The translations under genes and the position numbers were made by a program. From assembly GCA_001970955.1 (NCBI GenBank), contig MPUH01000133.1, positions 33,984 through 97,983 on the forward strand: 64,000 nt of DNA, written 5' to 3'. This stretch comes from Stentor coeruleus. Its lineage: Eukaryota > Ciliophora > Heterotrichea > Heterotrichida > Stentoridae. The notes under the pieces are model-generated. The model worked only from the letters and a program-made list of their open reading frames with translations, was not told the origin of the DNA and did no database searches. Below are positions 10,601 to 20,289 of the stretch, one piece after another; within the stretch, counting starts at the first letter, position 1; every line of letters starts with the position of its first letter.

Positions 10601-10863
10601 AAATTAAACAATTAAATAATATACGAGCTGGAAAAGTCCCTAAGATTGATTTTATTTGCAATTCAGATGATACTGAAGAGGAAATTGCTCAACAGATCAG
10701 AGAGGAAAAATTGTCATGTATGTTAGCTTTGGAGATTTCTGCTCAGGAACCATTATGGATTAATTATGAGTTTGAAGAAATGCAGGTAAAATTAGATATC
10801 GCTGATATGACTTTGGAAGAGCTGGTTGAGGAGACTATTTACTTGCTTGAAAACCCTAAATAA
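7606..10863 (+). CDS. IQ-motif and DUF4378-like cytoskeletal protein (1085 aa)
   Basis: The first 480 residues are strongly basic, Lys/Gln/Ser-rich and probably disordered. One clear IQ motif (IQAWVRGFLTR, about residues 505-515) should bind calmodulin or a related EF-hand protein, which are abundant in ciliates. A helical region rich in Glu/Lys follows to about 700. The last 230 residues contain KLLFDVVNEILLGK and end with LEELVEETIYLLEN, the pattern I associate with DUF4378, found in TON1-recruiting (TRM) proteins of plants and linked to CAP350-type centrosomal proteins. A microtubule or basal-body role is therefore plausible but inferred. The ATG sits in AAATAATG. Base use changes within the gene from C/A-rich (7900-8800) to G-rich (9000-9900). 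Confidence 0.7.
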   Translation: MNEESYCVDCDLSIYHTETQDPRYSFTNCETTPTPCKVMGRKINSSVMLTNNQEGVYKYPLPIQITGTKAKKSSKRNLQDISNRPRSNNSKHRFKSKTPEPAKNQPKNQQEAKKPPQQKPTKKSTTAGVLPKHPQKKSKISVEIPLIVKENSVMKKNNNSIVIQTFKKQNIQKRRAEKPKNEEKERQSLMKKQLAELNQQTRVENYNRFKQAKFQPKHPWGTDERRVTRQNDVKVLKDAEELRKKRREEGERSKSAGKSRVGLDLKLKKDQSRIIEEEIPIKKPSRERNKSIIQYMKKKRKQRQKSKELQQEHAHEDEQKHSLQLLELEKLAKKSTKSHKNNKFSRKKNSKKDDPADESQLNGSKNGEIKKIIRGSKSVTQGSYEINPHMANFDIQKKGNMVFGIFPEQIIIENKSNGTQLVNEIVEKNPKLEEEIPKASATMPLADVKDSVIHTEEDYKESVDSDISRRKDEIRKKLSELRTRVDRAKDQKSEDLDDKRMQAAIKIQAWVRGFLTRLALQQYFDQSQNLSQGLDWDFNENPYEETSNSYEDSEVRRIIKNESLSSAMATRNEHKFQNRLARKQQDLEKILLSQAEWREIQKEKLLLIKKKDLEEMRNLAKKLGSEDILMRFFQDIIERRYIRINQLFDENMEAVASALQQAIEDDNTETLLHTLEKQENFASEMFQNLEKVEDVNDLVKIKNQFDFGNIWNYSEGEEQSVRISELDIASNSHRSVQNGSCSSEMLLKSMRFEGMPKCLGKVDENSEPVPAVFIEFVVEKIEDFVCEENYLEAIYEAWDSLLTCSQFINDTAERVLNRLLCQESSFFISFDLSLLKTKPFEKKKEHRPGDVPPLELRPLQPIGIEMDEDYLLKYIGKVFDFLNQGTFDIEKNLNTSNSFNPLEMLFRMQEAEIGIIIEKKPNYRILPLDLYLEIEKDSNETSPLIEAQHIHNKLLFDVVNEILLGKCCKTNPLPWSFDNRNVKNKPVILSAIIGEIIDEIKQLNNIRAGKVPKIDFICNSDDTEEEIAQQIREEKLSCMLALEISAQEPLWINYEFEEMQVKLDIADMTLEELVEETIYLLENPK

Positions 10864-11047
10864 ATTCTGTGAAGGTTTTTTCGATGTAATTTCTTATAAA
10901 AAATCATGTTTTATAAAAGTTTAAGTTTCAATCCCATCCTAAATTTCCTTGTCAAATCTTAAACCAACACCTTATAAACCTTCTCCACAAAAATCTTTAA
11001 AAGTCACCCTTCTCATAAAAAAAAATATAATCCAGGATCCAATAAAA

Positions 11048-12649
11048 ATGTACAAGCCTTTCCCAGGAGCTGAAATGCTGCCGATCCCTGACGATGTGCA
11101 AGCAATGTACGATTGGGCGGCTTCCAAAGGTGTTAAGTGGCCTAAAATCTACTACCCAGTAAGATTCCCTCCAGGTTACATCGGGACAATTGCCACCGAC
11201 ACAATCGGCCCAAATGAAACTGTAGTCTCAGCCCCAAATGACTGTTTATTAACAACAAAAGTTGCTTATAATAGTGAGCTTAAAAGTATATACGATGCTC
11301 ATCCTAATCTTTTTAGTGAAGATGCAGCTTCATATGATGATGTTGTCATTGGGACTTTTATTATATATGAAAAATCTAAAGGTTCCAAATCTGAATGGGC
11401 TCCTTTTTTAGCTTATCAGCCAAGAGATCCTTCAAATATTCAAGATTGGGCTTCAGAAGATGTTAAAGAGCTTCAAGATGAGGATTTGATTTATGATACA
11501 GAAAAAAGCTTAGAAAGTCATGTGAAATTGTGGAATGAATGGAAAAGCACATTGGAAAAATACCCGGATAAATTTACTGGGGAGATGTTGGAGTATAAGG
11601 AGTTTACTTGGGCAGTGAGGCTTATTGGCACGAGAACTTTTGGTAAATTCGCCCCGTATACAACTTTTTTCCCAGTAGGTGAGCTATTGAATCATGATAA
11701 TGTTGAAACCTATTATATATACTTAGGCCTTGGAGAAACAGCTGATGCAACACAAAGGTATTCAGGGATTGTTGATGATGAAGACCACGACGCGAGAATT
11801 TATCAAAAAAATCCTTCAATCGAACTAGGAAATGAAGGCCTTGCTGTAATAAACTACCTTCTTAACGATGCTTCTGATGAAAGATCCTTTAATAAAATCA
11901 AAGAAAAAAGTGCTGAACTGGATAACGAAGAACTCAAAGCTTATAAAAAAAGAAGGGCTTATAGACCACCTGGAATGGACCTAACAGAAAGTTCATCAAA
12001 AGAAATCCGTCAAGTAACTGGGCCTAATGAAACTTATGAAAAAGGATCAGAGGTTTATATGAGTTATGGGAGGAATTCTAATAGACAATTGCTTTCTGTA
12101 TATGGGTTTAGTCTAAAAACCAACCATTTCAATTTCGCTATTCTTAAAACATCAGTAAAAAGTTTATTAGAAAATCCAGACTTAGCATCAAAACTAGAAG
12201 TTCAAGACTTTTCAGCTGAGGTTTTAGTGCATTTTAAACTTAAAGAAAAGGTTTTAGCTGTAAATTTCTTGAAAGTCATAAGGAAATTATGGTGGAAAAA
12301 TGGACAACCTATTGAAGCATTTTTTAAACCTTTGATTTTAGATAATGAGTTGAGGATTTTGACTAGAGCTCAAGAGTTACTTTTGAATTATCTTAATAGT
12401 TTCCAAACTACTTATGAAGAAGATGTTGAGATGCTTAAAGAAAATTTACCATTGAGGAAAATGTTTGCTGTTATTTATAGAAGTCAAGTTAAAGAGATTA
12501 TTAAGAATCAAATTGAGTATTTGGAGGGAGCATTGAGATTTGTCACTGAATATTCTTTGAGTAAGGATGTTGATAGGGCTGAAGAAGTAAATAGTGAAGG
12601 GAAAGTTAGAAATGCACTTAAAGATTATGTTGCTGAGTTTAGAAGTTAA
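11048..12649 (+). CDS. SET-domain methyltransferase, SETD3/Rubisco-LSMT-like (533 aa)
   Basis: The SET fold spans about residues 40-355: a PPGYIGTIATDTIGP strand region, the LLNHD motif (about 212) and SEVYMSYGRNSN followed by LLSVYGF (about 334-354), which together form the S-adenosylmethionine and target-lysine/histidine pocket. The C-terminal 170 residues are helical, as in the Rubisco-LSMT substrate-binding domain. The class methylates Lys or His side chains of proteins; the substrate here is unknown. About 120 residues lie between LLNHD and the Tyr motif, longer than usual, and this insert is charged. I chose ATG 11048 (AATAAAAATG) because the frame extends upstream without an earlier ATG. 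Confidence 0.8.
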   Translation: MYKPFPGAEMLPIPDDVQAMYDWAASKGVKWPKIYYPVRFPPGYIGTIATDTIGPNETVVSAPNDCLLTTKVAYNSELKSIYDAHPNLFSEDAASYDDVVIGTFIIYEKSKGSKSEWAPFLAYQPRDPSNIQDWASEDVKELQDEDLIYDTEKSLESHVKLWNEWKSTLEKYPDKFTGEMLEYKEFTWAVRLIGTRTFGKFAPYTTFFPVGELLNHDNVETYYIYLGLGETADATQRYSGIVDDEDHDARIYQKNPSIELGNEGLAVINYLLNDASDERSFNKIKEKSAELDNEELKAYKKRRAYRPPGMDLTESSSKEIRQVTGPNETYEKGSEVYMSYGRNSNRQLLSVYGFSLKTNHFNFAILKTSVKSLLENPDLASKLEVQDFSAEVLVHFKLKEKVLAVNFLKVIRKLWWKNGQPIEAFFKPLILDNELRILTRAQELLLNYLNSFQTTYEEDVEMLKENLPLRKMFAVIYRSQVKEIIKNQIEYLEGALRFVTEYSLSKDVDRAEEVNSEGKVRNALKDYVAEFRS

Positions 12650-12990
12650 GCATTTACTTATTAGTTTTGGTTTTAGGATATTTTTTTTTGATTTTTGATA
12701 GCTTTTTTATGATTGAGATGTGAGAATAAGAGTTTTTGATGAAGAAATTTTTGTGTGAAATAATAGTTTGGTTTTTTAAGGTCAAAAATTGAATATGAGA
12801 ATTGATCTTTATGGAAAAAGAAGATCATTGATGATTTAAGCTTTTATATTTATAGAAATTTTAAGTGTATAATAATATTTTATCTATTTAAGCTATTAAA
12901 ACACATTTTTATCCTATAAATCCAATTTTTTCCTCAAATCTTCATCTAAATTTCAATATCTAAACCAGAAAAATACTATATAAAAATAAT
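12650..12990. other. Intergenic; trailer and leader with opposite base skew
   Basis: No gene is seen. By hand count 12661-12840 has 38 G and 4 C on the plus strand (trailer of the SET gene). From about 12900 the strand becomes C-rich and G-poor (leader of the calpain gene), with TATATAAAAATAATATG at the next start. Confidence 0.6.
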
Positions 12991-15363
12991 ATGGAAACAC
13001 AAGTTATAAGTAAAGAAATTTACCCTGGTGTTTTAGTCCACCGACAAATCCTCTCCGATAAATTACAAGAGTTTTTAGTTGAAAACAAACGCTACAACAC
13101 CCTTGACTTTGAAATAGACTTTTCAGGTTCTGAAGGGATTCGTATAGAAAACTCACACAGTCTGACAATCAATCTTGAAATTCTGCCAACACGCACACAA
13201 CCTATAGCTCGAGTTATCACAGAAGGAAAATTTTTCATTAATTCAAAATTCCGCTTTAATATCTGCCCACCTCCTGCAGATGTTGCCCGGCAATTGATAG
13301 CTGAGGACTCAGATGATATCTTGAAAAAACTCAGAATGTCATCTAAGATATTCAAAAACCTGCCAATAAATAAAGTAAGTCTGGATCAAATCTCTTCTGA
13401 ACTAAAAGGCAACAATTTTATCGACCCTGACTTTTCCCCATCAGACTCCTCAATCTACGCCGGCTACTCCATATCAAAAAGTGAATTAATCCACTGGAGA
13501 CGACCAACTGATATATTTAATGACGGATTTACTTTATTCCCTGATGAAATTGAGCCAAACGATATCCGCCCAGGGAATCTTGAAGACTATTGGTTTTTAT
13601 CTGCTTTATCAACATTATCAGAACGTCCTCAACTAGTCAAAAGGTTATTTTTTAGTGAAGAAGTTAATCCAGATGGAGTTTATCGTTTACGTTTTTGCAA
13701 AGGAGGAGAATGGGTTGTTATTACTGTTGATGACTATTTCCCATGTTTACCTCAAGGAAATCCTATATACAGTAGATCTTTTAACAATGATATTTGGATT
13801 TTATTATTAGAAAAAGCTTATGCTAAACTTCATGGTTCGTATATGTTATTAAGGAATGGTTGGGCTCATGAAGCACTTTTAGACCTTACTGGATGTCCTT
13901 CAGAAAACCTTTTGTTTGATAGTAAAAAAGCTCGAGATATGATTGATAGTAACAGTTTCTGGGGTTATTTGAGAGAATTAGATGAAAATGGGGCTTTACT
14001 TTCAGCTTGTGTCACTGAGGAACACTTTGAAAACTCAGGGCCTAGACATGGAGGACTTATGCCAGGGTATAGTTATACAATACTTCAGCTTAGAGAAACA
14101 AGGAATGAGTATTTGCTTAATATTAGGAATCCTTGGGGGTATTTTGAATGGGAAGGTGACTGGAGTAATAAAAGCCCATTATGGACCTCAGAGCTCATCA
14201 ACAGTTTTCATCCTGAGCTTGGGGAAGATGATGGTACTTTTTGGATGAGCCTGCGAGATTTCCTTAATTATTTCAACTCAATCAACATTTGCCGTGTGAA
14301 AACTTTTTATGAAGCTCGAGTCCATGGTAAATTTCTCAGACTAAACATTGATGAACGTAGCTGTGTTATATCAAAATTCTATTATTGTCTTGATATCCCT
14401 GAAACAACTAAAATCTATATTGGAGTTCATCAAGAAGATGAACGTATTTTTGGGGCTGACTCTAAAAGAACCTATCTTGATATCGGCCTTGTGATTTTCA
14501 AGCGTGACCGAGGAGATAATCCAGTAATTTTATCATACAAATCCAATGAAAACAAAAGGGAAATCGAAATTGAAGTTGAACTACAACCTGGAAGTTATAT
14601 AATCCTACCAAGAACCACTGGTTGTAGACTAAGAAGACCAATAAATGCAGCTATTGAATACCCAAGTTTACTTCTTGATAAACAATTACATCCATTATTT
14701 CTTTCTACAATAAAAGATATTTTTAGAAAATATGATATTATGCTTAAAGGAGAACTTGGATATCATGAATTTAAAAACCTTATGGAAACTTTTTCAGAAA
14801 ACATAACTCAAAAAGACTTTGATAATATTAAAGCAAACTTTTGTAGTACACAATTTGGATTAACTCAAGAAGGTCTTGTTAGTTATTTTAAAGATGCTTT
14901 GAGTAAAAGAGGAGATGAAAAAATATGGGAATGGCTTTTAGCTGTTGGTTATGATAAAGATTTTTTTTCAATAAAATCAAGAGTGTTTATGTTAAGTTTA
15001 CATTCTACTAGTAAACTTAAACTTACAGTTAGAGATGCTGTTAAGTCTAATTTAGATAAACTTGCAACACTTGAGCTTTTGAAGAAATATGGAAGGAAAA
15101 AAAATGATCAGGCTGATGTTGAATTGTTATCTTTAGTTGAACCAGATGCTGCTGCTTTTACTTATGGGGTTTTTAATAAGTTAGAAGATAAAAGTATTAA
15201 ACCTACTTTGGATTGTAGTAAGGCTAAAGGTGTACTTATAAGTACTATGAGTGATATAATTACAGTTACTTTACCTCCAAAGACCGGAGAAATATTGGCT
15301 CATTTTGTTAGGGTTGATGAGAATTTCGATTTCAGGGTTAATTTTGTGTATACCATAACTTAA
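12991..15363 (+). CDS. Calpain-like protein lacking catalytic Cys and His (790 aa)
   Basis: The order is an N-terminal region (1-155), a calpain protease core (about 160-430), a C2-like calpain beta-sandwich (about 440-560) and a C-terminal region with a weak EF-hand-like helix pair (about 570-660). The core keeps many family landmarks, including WFLSAL, VITVDDYFPC, LLEKAYAKLHGSY, GLMPGYSYT and NIRNPWG. In active calpains the first is preceded by GDC and the fourth reads GHAY. Here the catalytic Cys is Tyr200 (EDYWFL) and the catalytic His is Tyr360 (PGYSYT); only Asn380 remains. It is almost certainly not a protease and may act as a scaffold or competitor of active calpains. The rest of the gene looks intact, so loss of residues is not general decay. 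Confidence 0.85.
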   Translation: METQVISKEIYPGVLVHRQILSDKLQEFLVENKRYNTLDFEIDFSGSEGIRIENSHSLTINLEILPTRTQPIARVITEGKFFINSKFRFNICPPPADVARQLIAEDSDDILKKLRMSSKIFKNLPINKVSLDQISSELKGNNFIDPDFSPSDSSIYAGYSISKSELIHWRRPTDIFNDGFTLFPDEIEPNDIRPGNLEDYWFLSALSTLSERPQLVKRLFFSEEVNPDGVYRLRFCKGGEWVVITVDDYFPCLPQGNPIYSRSFNNDIWILLLEKAYAKLHGSYMLLRNGWAHEALLDLTGCPSENLLFDSKKARDMIDSNSFWGYLRELDENGALLSACVTEEHFENSGPRHGGLMPGYSYTILQLRETRNEYLLNIRNPWGYFEWEGDWSNKSPLWTSELINSFHPELGEDDGTFWMSLRDFLNYFNSINICRVKTFYEARVHGKFLRLNIDERSCVISKFYYCLDIPETTKIYIGVHQEDERIFGADSKRTYLDIGLVIFKRDRGDNPVILSYKSNENKREIEIEVELQPGSYIILPRTTGCRLRRPINAAIEYPSLLLDKQLHPLFLSTIKDIFRKYDIMLKGELGYHEFKNLMETFSENITQKDFDNIKANFCSTQFGLTQEGLVSYFKDALSKRGDEKIWEWLLAVGYDKDFFSIKSRVFMLSLHSTSKLKLTVRDAVKSNLDKLATLELLKKYGRKKNDQADVELLSLVEPDAAAFTYGVFNKLEDKSIKPTLDCSKAKGVLISTMSDIITVTLPPKTGEILAHFVRVDENFDFRVNFVYTIT

Positions 15364-16071
15364 TAGGATATTTAAAGTTACATATTAAATGAATTTTATA
15401 TTGATAAGAATTGAATGAGATGCATTTATATATAATCATATTAATGTATCTACAAATTATACCCTTTAACTAAGAATTATTACAAATTTATACTATCTAA
15501 ACTTTGATATAGTTTCTATAATTTATTTCTCATACAGTCTTACCTTAAATTTCTGCATCTAAAACTAAAACTTTAATCTTCAATATCCCAATAAAACTTA
15601 CTATTTTTCACATCTTCTGAACTTTTTCCCTTACAAATCCACCAAATAATTCCTTCAAACTCCTATACCCATCCCAAAAACATCAAAAAAAATAATCATC
15701 ATCTTTTTTATTAATCCTAATCAAAACATCCAACTAACCAAACAAAATTCTTTATTCCCAACACCCTGATCATATAAAAAAAACTTCAAACTCCAATTTC
15801 CCAAACAAAACTCATAAAATTTTATTATCCTAAAACTCTATTGCTAAAGTCAACAGGGATGGCCTTTTGCAATTTTTCCTCAACTCAATAAAAATCCTAT
15901 TTCCCTTAGTAATTCTCTTTAAAAATCTTNTTCCTCAACTCAATAAAAATCCTATTTCCCTTAGTAATTCTCTTTAAAAATCTTCTAAAAACATCACAAA
16001 TAGCCCCAATACAAAAACGTAAGGTTGCCAATTCATATTTTATTCAAATCCAAAAAATCTGTTATAAAAAT
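15364..16071. other. Intergenic; nearly G-free leader region
   Basis: No gene is seen. Positions 15541-15840 contain 3 G against 78 C on the plus strand by hand count, the most extreme leader skew in the window. The region also holds an assembly join (see 15876-15984). Confidence 0.65.
15876..15984. repeat. 54-bp exact direct repeat around a single N (assembly join)
   Basis: Bases 15876-15929 are repeated exactly at 15931-15984 with one N at 15930 between them. This is the signature of two contigs joined without merging their overlap, so the genome probably has one copy. Confidence 0.85.
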
Positions 16072-18252
16072 ATGCAAGGCAACGCAATTGAAGAGTTAGC
16101 TTATATGAAGTTTTTACTTAATCGACCCATAAGTAAACCTCAAATCTATAAAGAAACAAAGCAAAAACTTGACAAGCTTCTTATAGAAGGATCTAATGAG
16201 AAGCTAAATGATTTCCTTTTAAGTATAAGTCAATTTGCTGAAGAGTTTAAAAGCTTTAAAGATTATATCAAAATATATGAAAACTTTGTTAGAAAAATCC
16301 AAGAAAAGAGTCCATATGAAATCCCATATATCCATAAAGATTATTACTTATCTTCTGGTATAAGCCAAAGTTCCATAAATAAAATGATAATTGCCCTGGA
16401 CTATGCAACTCAAAAAACTCTGGCACATTATTTCACAGAGTTTCAGACTAGAAAATCAGTTAGAACTATATTAGCAGGGATGATTAATAGGATTACTAAA
16501 TCTAAGTCAAAGCTTTTGGCAAAACAAGTGCTTTTGATTATAAAAAAATATATTATAAGTGTTAAGTATAGTTGGAGAGTTAGTTTCATGATTATACTAA
16601 AAAAAACTATACAAGTGGCTAGATATTATAAAATGACTAAGGTTTTTGAAAGGACACTTGAAAAAATAGTAGATAGGGTTAAGAAAAATCATATGGATTG
16701 CTTGTCGATTAAGGTTAAAATTATCACGAATCACTATGTTAAAATTGCAAAAGCTCTTAGTAAAGTTTTTTACAGCATACATATAAAAAGCAAAATCAAG
16801 AAATGTTTTTTCAAAATCAAAAAAAGTGTGATTAGGAACAAATTCATCCGTATTCTTAGTAAAAGTCTTTTCAATAAAATGCGTATACCTTTAAGAATAC
16901 TTGCTAGCGAAGGAAAGTTTTTAGCTCATTTTACAGGAAAACTAGAATATCTTTACACTCAGTCCGCTAGAAACAAGATCACAAGTCTTGTAAAATATTC
17001 TAAAAACTATTGGTACTATCACAAGTTCATGCAATTAGTAAACCGAAATGCTAAACTTCTAAGAGTACGTATGGGGAAAAAAATCCTCACAAAAACTTTC
17101 TCTTTACAAATGACTCAATCAGCCCAACATGTTTTACGTTTTTATTTAACTAATAACAAAATCTCTAATCAAGTATCAAAACTATCAAAACATCATCAAG
17201 CCTTAAACCACCTCTCATCTATTTTATCAAAACATAAACTTTTCTATTTAAACATTGTAAAAAACATAGAAAAATATTATAGTTTCCCTTTTACCAATTA
17301 TGTAAAAATCCACAACCTTAACAGTGAAAACACCAACTCCTCAGCAAAATCATTCAAAAAATCATTAATAGTTGCTTATGACCAAAGAGAAGAATCAGTC
17401 AAAGCATGCTTAAGAGCTTTTTCTGTTATAGACTCTTGTATAGAAAACCAGCGACATGTGCTTAAAGATGTAGAAAAAGAAAACGATTATCTTGAAGGAT
17501 TACTAAACGCCACATCTTTAAACAGTAAAAAAATCGAGACTGAAATTAAGCTTTTAGAAGAAAAAATCACTTATACACGTTGTACCGCAAGTAACTCTAT
17601 AGATAAAAGGAAAAATATAGAAAATCTAAGAATTGAATATAAAAGTTTATGTTCATTAACTGAATCTATGGCTGAAGAATTTAAAAGTCTTTTAGAAGAA
17701 GAGAATAATTTGGATCAAGATATAAAAGAATTGAGCCATGGGGTTTTAATCAAAAGGAAAGATGCGATGAACCTTGATGCACAATTACAGAAACTCGATT
17801 ATAACTATGGGAAAAAATGTGAAGAAAAAAATGAACTTATAGGAATAAATGAAGGACCAAATAAAAGGGTTAATTTAAGCCCTATCAATCACAATCGTAT
17901 TAGAAATAATTATTATAGAGATTCACCAATAAGCACAAGTCCTAAAAGAGTAAGTCCAATAAGAACAGTAAGTCCAAAAAGGGTATCACCGATAAGAGAA
18001 AGTCCAATAAAAGATAGATTTGGGAGTAATAGGACTTTAGGAGCTTTAAGCACAGGATATCCTTCGAATTATCAATTTACGTCTTTAATGAGAGAAAGGG
18101 ATTTAGGACAAAGAGAAGATATTGAAAGTGTAGCTAAAAGGCTGAATTACTCGGAAGAAAAAGTGTCGAAAATGAAAAACAATATTCCCCTTCTTGTTAT
18201 GACTGCTGTGTTTGTTTTTCTATCTTTTATCTACTTCTCTTATATACGTTAA
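16072..18252 (+). CDS. Lys-rich coiled-coil protein with C-terminal membrane anchor (726 aa)
   Basis: No family is recognised. Residues 1-430 are unusually basic and helical, with little acidic charge. Residues about 440-600 form a coiled coil (KDVEKENDYLEGLL and later ELKLLEEK-type heptads). A disordered stretch about 605-665 carries repeated SPKRVSPIR-type units, candidate sites for proline-directed or basophilic kinases. The last 25 residues are a hydrophobic helix (LLVMTAVFVFLSFIYFSYIR) ending at Arg, the layout of a tail-anchored membrane protein. No signal peptide is seen. The start ATG follows TTATAAAAAT. A role tethering a membrane to the cytoskeleton is a guess from layout only. Confidence 0.7.
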   Translation: MQGNAIEELAYMKFLLNRPISKPQIYKETKQKLDKLLIEGSNEKLNDFLLSISQFAEEFKSFKDYIKIYENFVRKIQEKSPYEIPYIHKDYYLSSGISQSSINKMIIALDYATQKTLAHYFTEFQTRKSVRTILAGMINRITKSKSKLLAKQVLLIIKKYIISVKYSWRVSFMIILKKTIQVARYYKMTKVFERTLEKIVDRVKKNHMDCLSIKVKIITNHYVKIAKALSKVFYSIHIKSKIKKCFFKIKKSVIRNKFIRILSKSLFNKMRIPLRILASEGKFLAHFTGKLEYLYTQSARNKITSLVKYSKNYWYYHKFMQLVNRNAKLLRVRMGKKILTKTFSLQMTQSAQHVLRFYLTNNKISNQVSKLSKHHQALNHLSSILSKHKLFYLNIVKNIEKYYSFPFTNYVKIHNLNSENTNSSAKSFKKSLIVAYDQREESVKACLRAFSVIDSCIENQRHVLKDVEKENDYLEGLLNATSLNSKKIETEIKLLEEKITYTRCTASNSIDKRKNIENLRIEYKSLCSLTESMAEEFKSLLEEENNLDQDIKELSHGVLIKRKDAMNLDAQLQKLDYNYGKKCEEKNELIGINEGPNKRVNLSPINHNRIRNNYYRDSPISTSPKRVSPIRTVSPKRVSPIRESPIKDRFGSNRTLGALSTGYPSNYQFTSLMRERDLGQREDIESVAKRLNYSEEKVSKMKNNIPLLVMTAVFVFLSFIYFSYIR

Positions 18253-18996
18253 TATGTTAATCGAGTTATTTATATAGTTTTTTTTTTTAAGTCTAATTAT
18301 ATAATGTTTTTCTTTTATGATAAATTTTATTTGCAACATGATATAATAATCTTCATTTTTACTTTCCAAAATCAAACTAGAAATTTTTACACAAGGATTT
18401 TAGATTATCTAGTTTTAGCTTTAATGTAAGTGTGGTTGCTAGTGAATACTTTGAAAATATTTATAAACTCTTTTGAGCAGACCTTTCTTCTTATCAACAA
18501 GGGATCCATTACTAATATACAAGTAATTGTTTCCTATATTGTATACAGAGTTATTTTATTAGCACACCTGCAAAATTGTCTATACATAGCCTATACAATT
18601 TTTTTATATTGAAGTGAATTAGCAAAATCCTCTAAAGCTCATATTTATATAAAAACCTAACTCTTTTTCCTAATTATTATCATTCCAGCATCAAAACTAC
18701 AAATTTCTCCATCAAAACTCAAAAACATTCTTTTTTAAATCAATGAAAAATCCTATCCCATCATTCAAAAAATCTCAATTTATCCTTATCGACACAAAAT
18801 CACATTTTTCCTTACTTATATCCCAATAAAAATCTAATCCTTTTCCTCTTTCATACTCACAACCCATCCCAAAAATTCTTCCAACCCCATCTCCTAAAAG
18901 GTTCTTTAAAAAGTCTAATAATCCATACAAAATTTTCACTCTTACTACCCTAATCCAACATATCCATATTAACCCATCCATTTTGAGTGGTTAACA
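18253..18996. other. Intergenic; trailer, then long C-rich leader of RPL5
   Basis: A 60-codon frame at 18430-18612 has no features of a gene and lacks the usual start context. From about 18640 to 18970 the plus strand is C-rich and G-poor. The next start is set in GTTAACAATGG. Confidence 0.55.
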
Positions 18997-19938
18997 ATGG
19001 TTTTTGTCAAGGTCGTCAAGAACAACGCCTACTACAAACGCTTCCAAGTGAAGTTCCGCAGGCGGAGAGAAGGCAAGACCGATTATCGGGCTCGCAAATT
19101 CTTGACATTCCAACAGAAAAACAAGTACAACACACCAAAATACCGATTCGTAGTTAGACCAACCAATCGTAACATAATCGTCCAGGTTATCTCCCCATCA
19201 GTACTCGGTGATCAAGTAGTCTGTCATGCTGAAAGTAAAGAACTTATGAACTATGGGCTTAAAGCTGGTTTTACAAACTATTCAGCTGCTTATGCTACAG
19301 GTTTACTATTAGCCAGAAGATTATTAGCAAAGCTTAAATTAGACACAGTCTATCAAGGAGTTGCTAAAGTGACTGGACAAGCATTTGATGTGTATAAAGA
19401 TATGGAACAAAGGCAAAGTAATAATGAAACTATTAACCAAAGACCGTTTAAAGCATTTTTAGATGTTGGGTTAGCAAGAACTACTACTGGAAACAGGATT
19501 TTCGGAGCTTTAAAGGGTGCCACTGATGGAGGAATGCATATTCCTCATTCGGTCAAGAGGTTCCCTGGGAGCACGAAAAAAGATGGTAGATGGAAATATG
19601 ATGCTGAAGTTCATAGAAAGAGGATTTTCGGCTTACATATTGAGTCTTATTTGAAAAAATTACAGACTGAAAACCCTGAAAAACTTAAGAAACAGTTTGG
19701 GGAATGGGTTAAAAGTGGAGCGATTGGGAAAATTGAGAATTTGTATAAGGGAATTTTTGAAGCTATTAGGAAAGACCCAAGCCATAAGAAGAAACCTAGA
19801 GCTCATGCACCAGTGAAGACTAGAGTTGGAGTGAATATTAAGACATTCAAAGGCCAGTATGCGAGACCTAAGAAACTTACTAGTCAAGAAAGGAAAGATA
19901 GGGTTAAGCAAAAGATTGTTAATGCCTCAGCTCATTAG
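18997..19938 (+). CDS. RPL5: 60S ribosomal protein L5 (uL18), 313 aa
   Basis: This is the large-subunit protein that binds 5S rRNA with L11 before joining the ribosome. The N-terminus (MVFVKVVKNNAYYKRFQVKF, then RRREGKTDY) and later blocks such as KYRFVVRPTNR, YSAAYATGLLLARRLL and VFGALKGA-like FGALKGATDGG are diagnostic. The length is slightly more than the about 297 residues usual in fungi and animals, mostly in a basic C-terminal tail. The 5' third of the gene has more GC and preferred-looking codons (CGC, ATC, AAG), fitting high expression. No intron is needed. It is followed by a convergent J-protein gene. Confidence 0.97.
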   Translation: MVFVKVVKNNAYYKRFQVKFRRRREGKTDYRARKFLTFQQKNKYNTPKYRFVVRPTNRNIIVQVISPSVLGDQVVCHAESKELMNYGLKAGFTNYSAAYATGLLLARRLLAKLKLDTVYQGVAKVTGQAFDVYKDMEQRQSNNETINQRPFKAFLDVGLARTTTGNRIFGALKGATDGGMHIPHSVKRFPGSTKKDGRWKYDAEVHRKRIFGLHIESYLKKLQTENPEKLKKQFGEWVKSGAIGKIENLYKGIFEAIRKDPSHKKKPRAHAPVKTRVGVNIKTFKGQYARPKKLTSQERKDRVKQKIVNASAH

Positions 19939-20289
19939 TAGATAATTATTGAAGATAAAGTATTTTCTTATATGATTATTTATAGAACGTTTGGGTAAAG
20001 GATTTTGTAAGGTTTTATTGAGTTTTTTTATTAGTTTTATATATAAATTATCATTTTAGGATTTTTTTGTTGTGGATGATTGTTAAAGTTCTTATAAAAT
20101 GTTCAAGGGCTAAGAAATATATATTATATATGCATACTTAAAAGATTTTATTTATATTAAGATTATAAGTAAGACATTAAAAGAAACTAAGCCTAAAAAA
20201 AAAATTTATTAATACAAATTTCACTATAAAAATGCAGTAAAAAAAGACAATTTATAAGCCTAAAATTTTTCCCAAAACCTTATAATCTA
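19939..20289. other. Intergenic between convergent genes
   Basis: No gene is seen. The left part is G-rich (trailer of RPL5) and the right end becomes C-rich on the plus strand, the trailer composition of the minus-strand J-protein gene. Confidence 0.5.

Noticed and set aside
10949-11047. N-terminal extension of the SET protein
   Set aside because: The extension has no ATG; the first Met is at 11048 in a typical start context. The same applies to extensions of the GBP-like gene (38265-38300) and H2B (29882-29896).
18430-18612. 60-codon open frame
   Set aside because: No family, no typical start context and composition like surrounding non-coding DNA.
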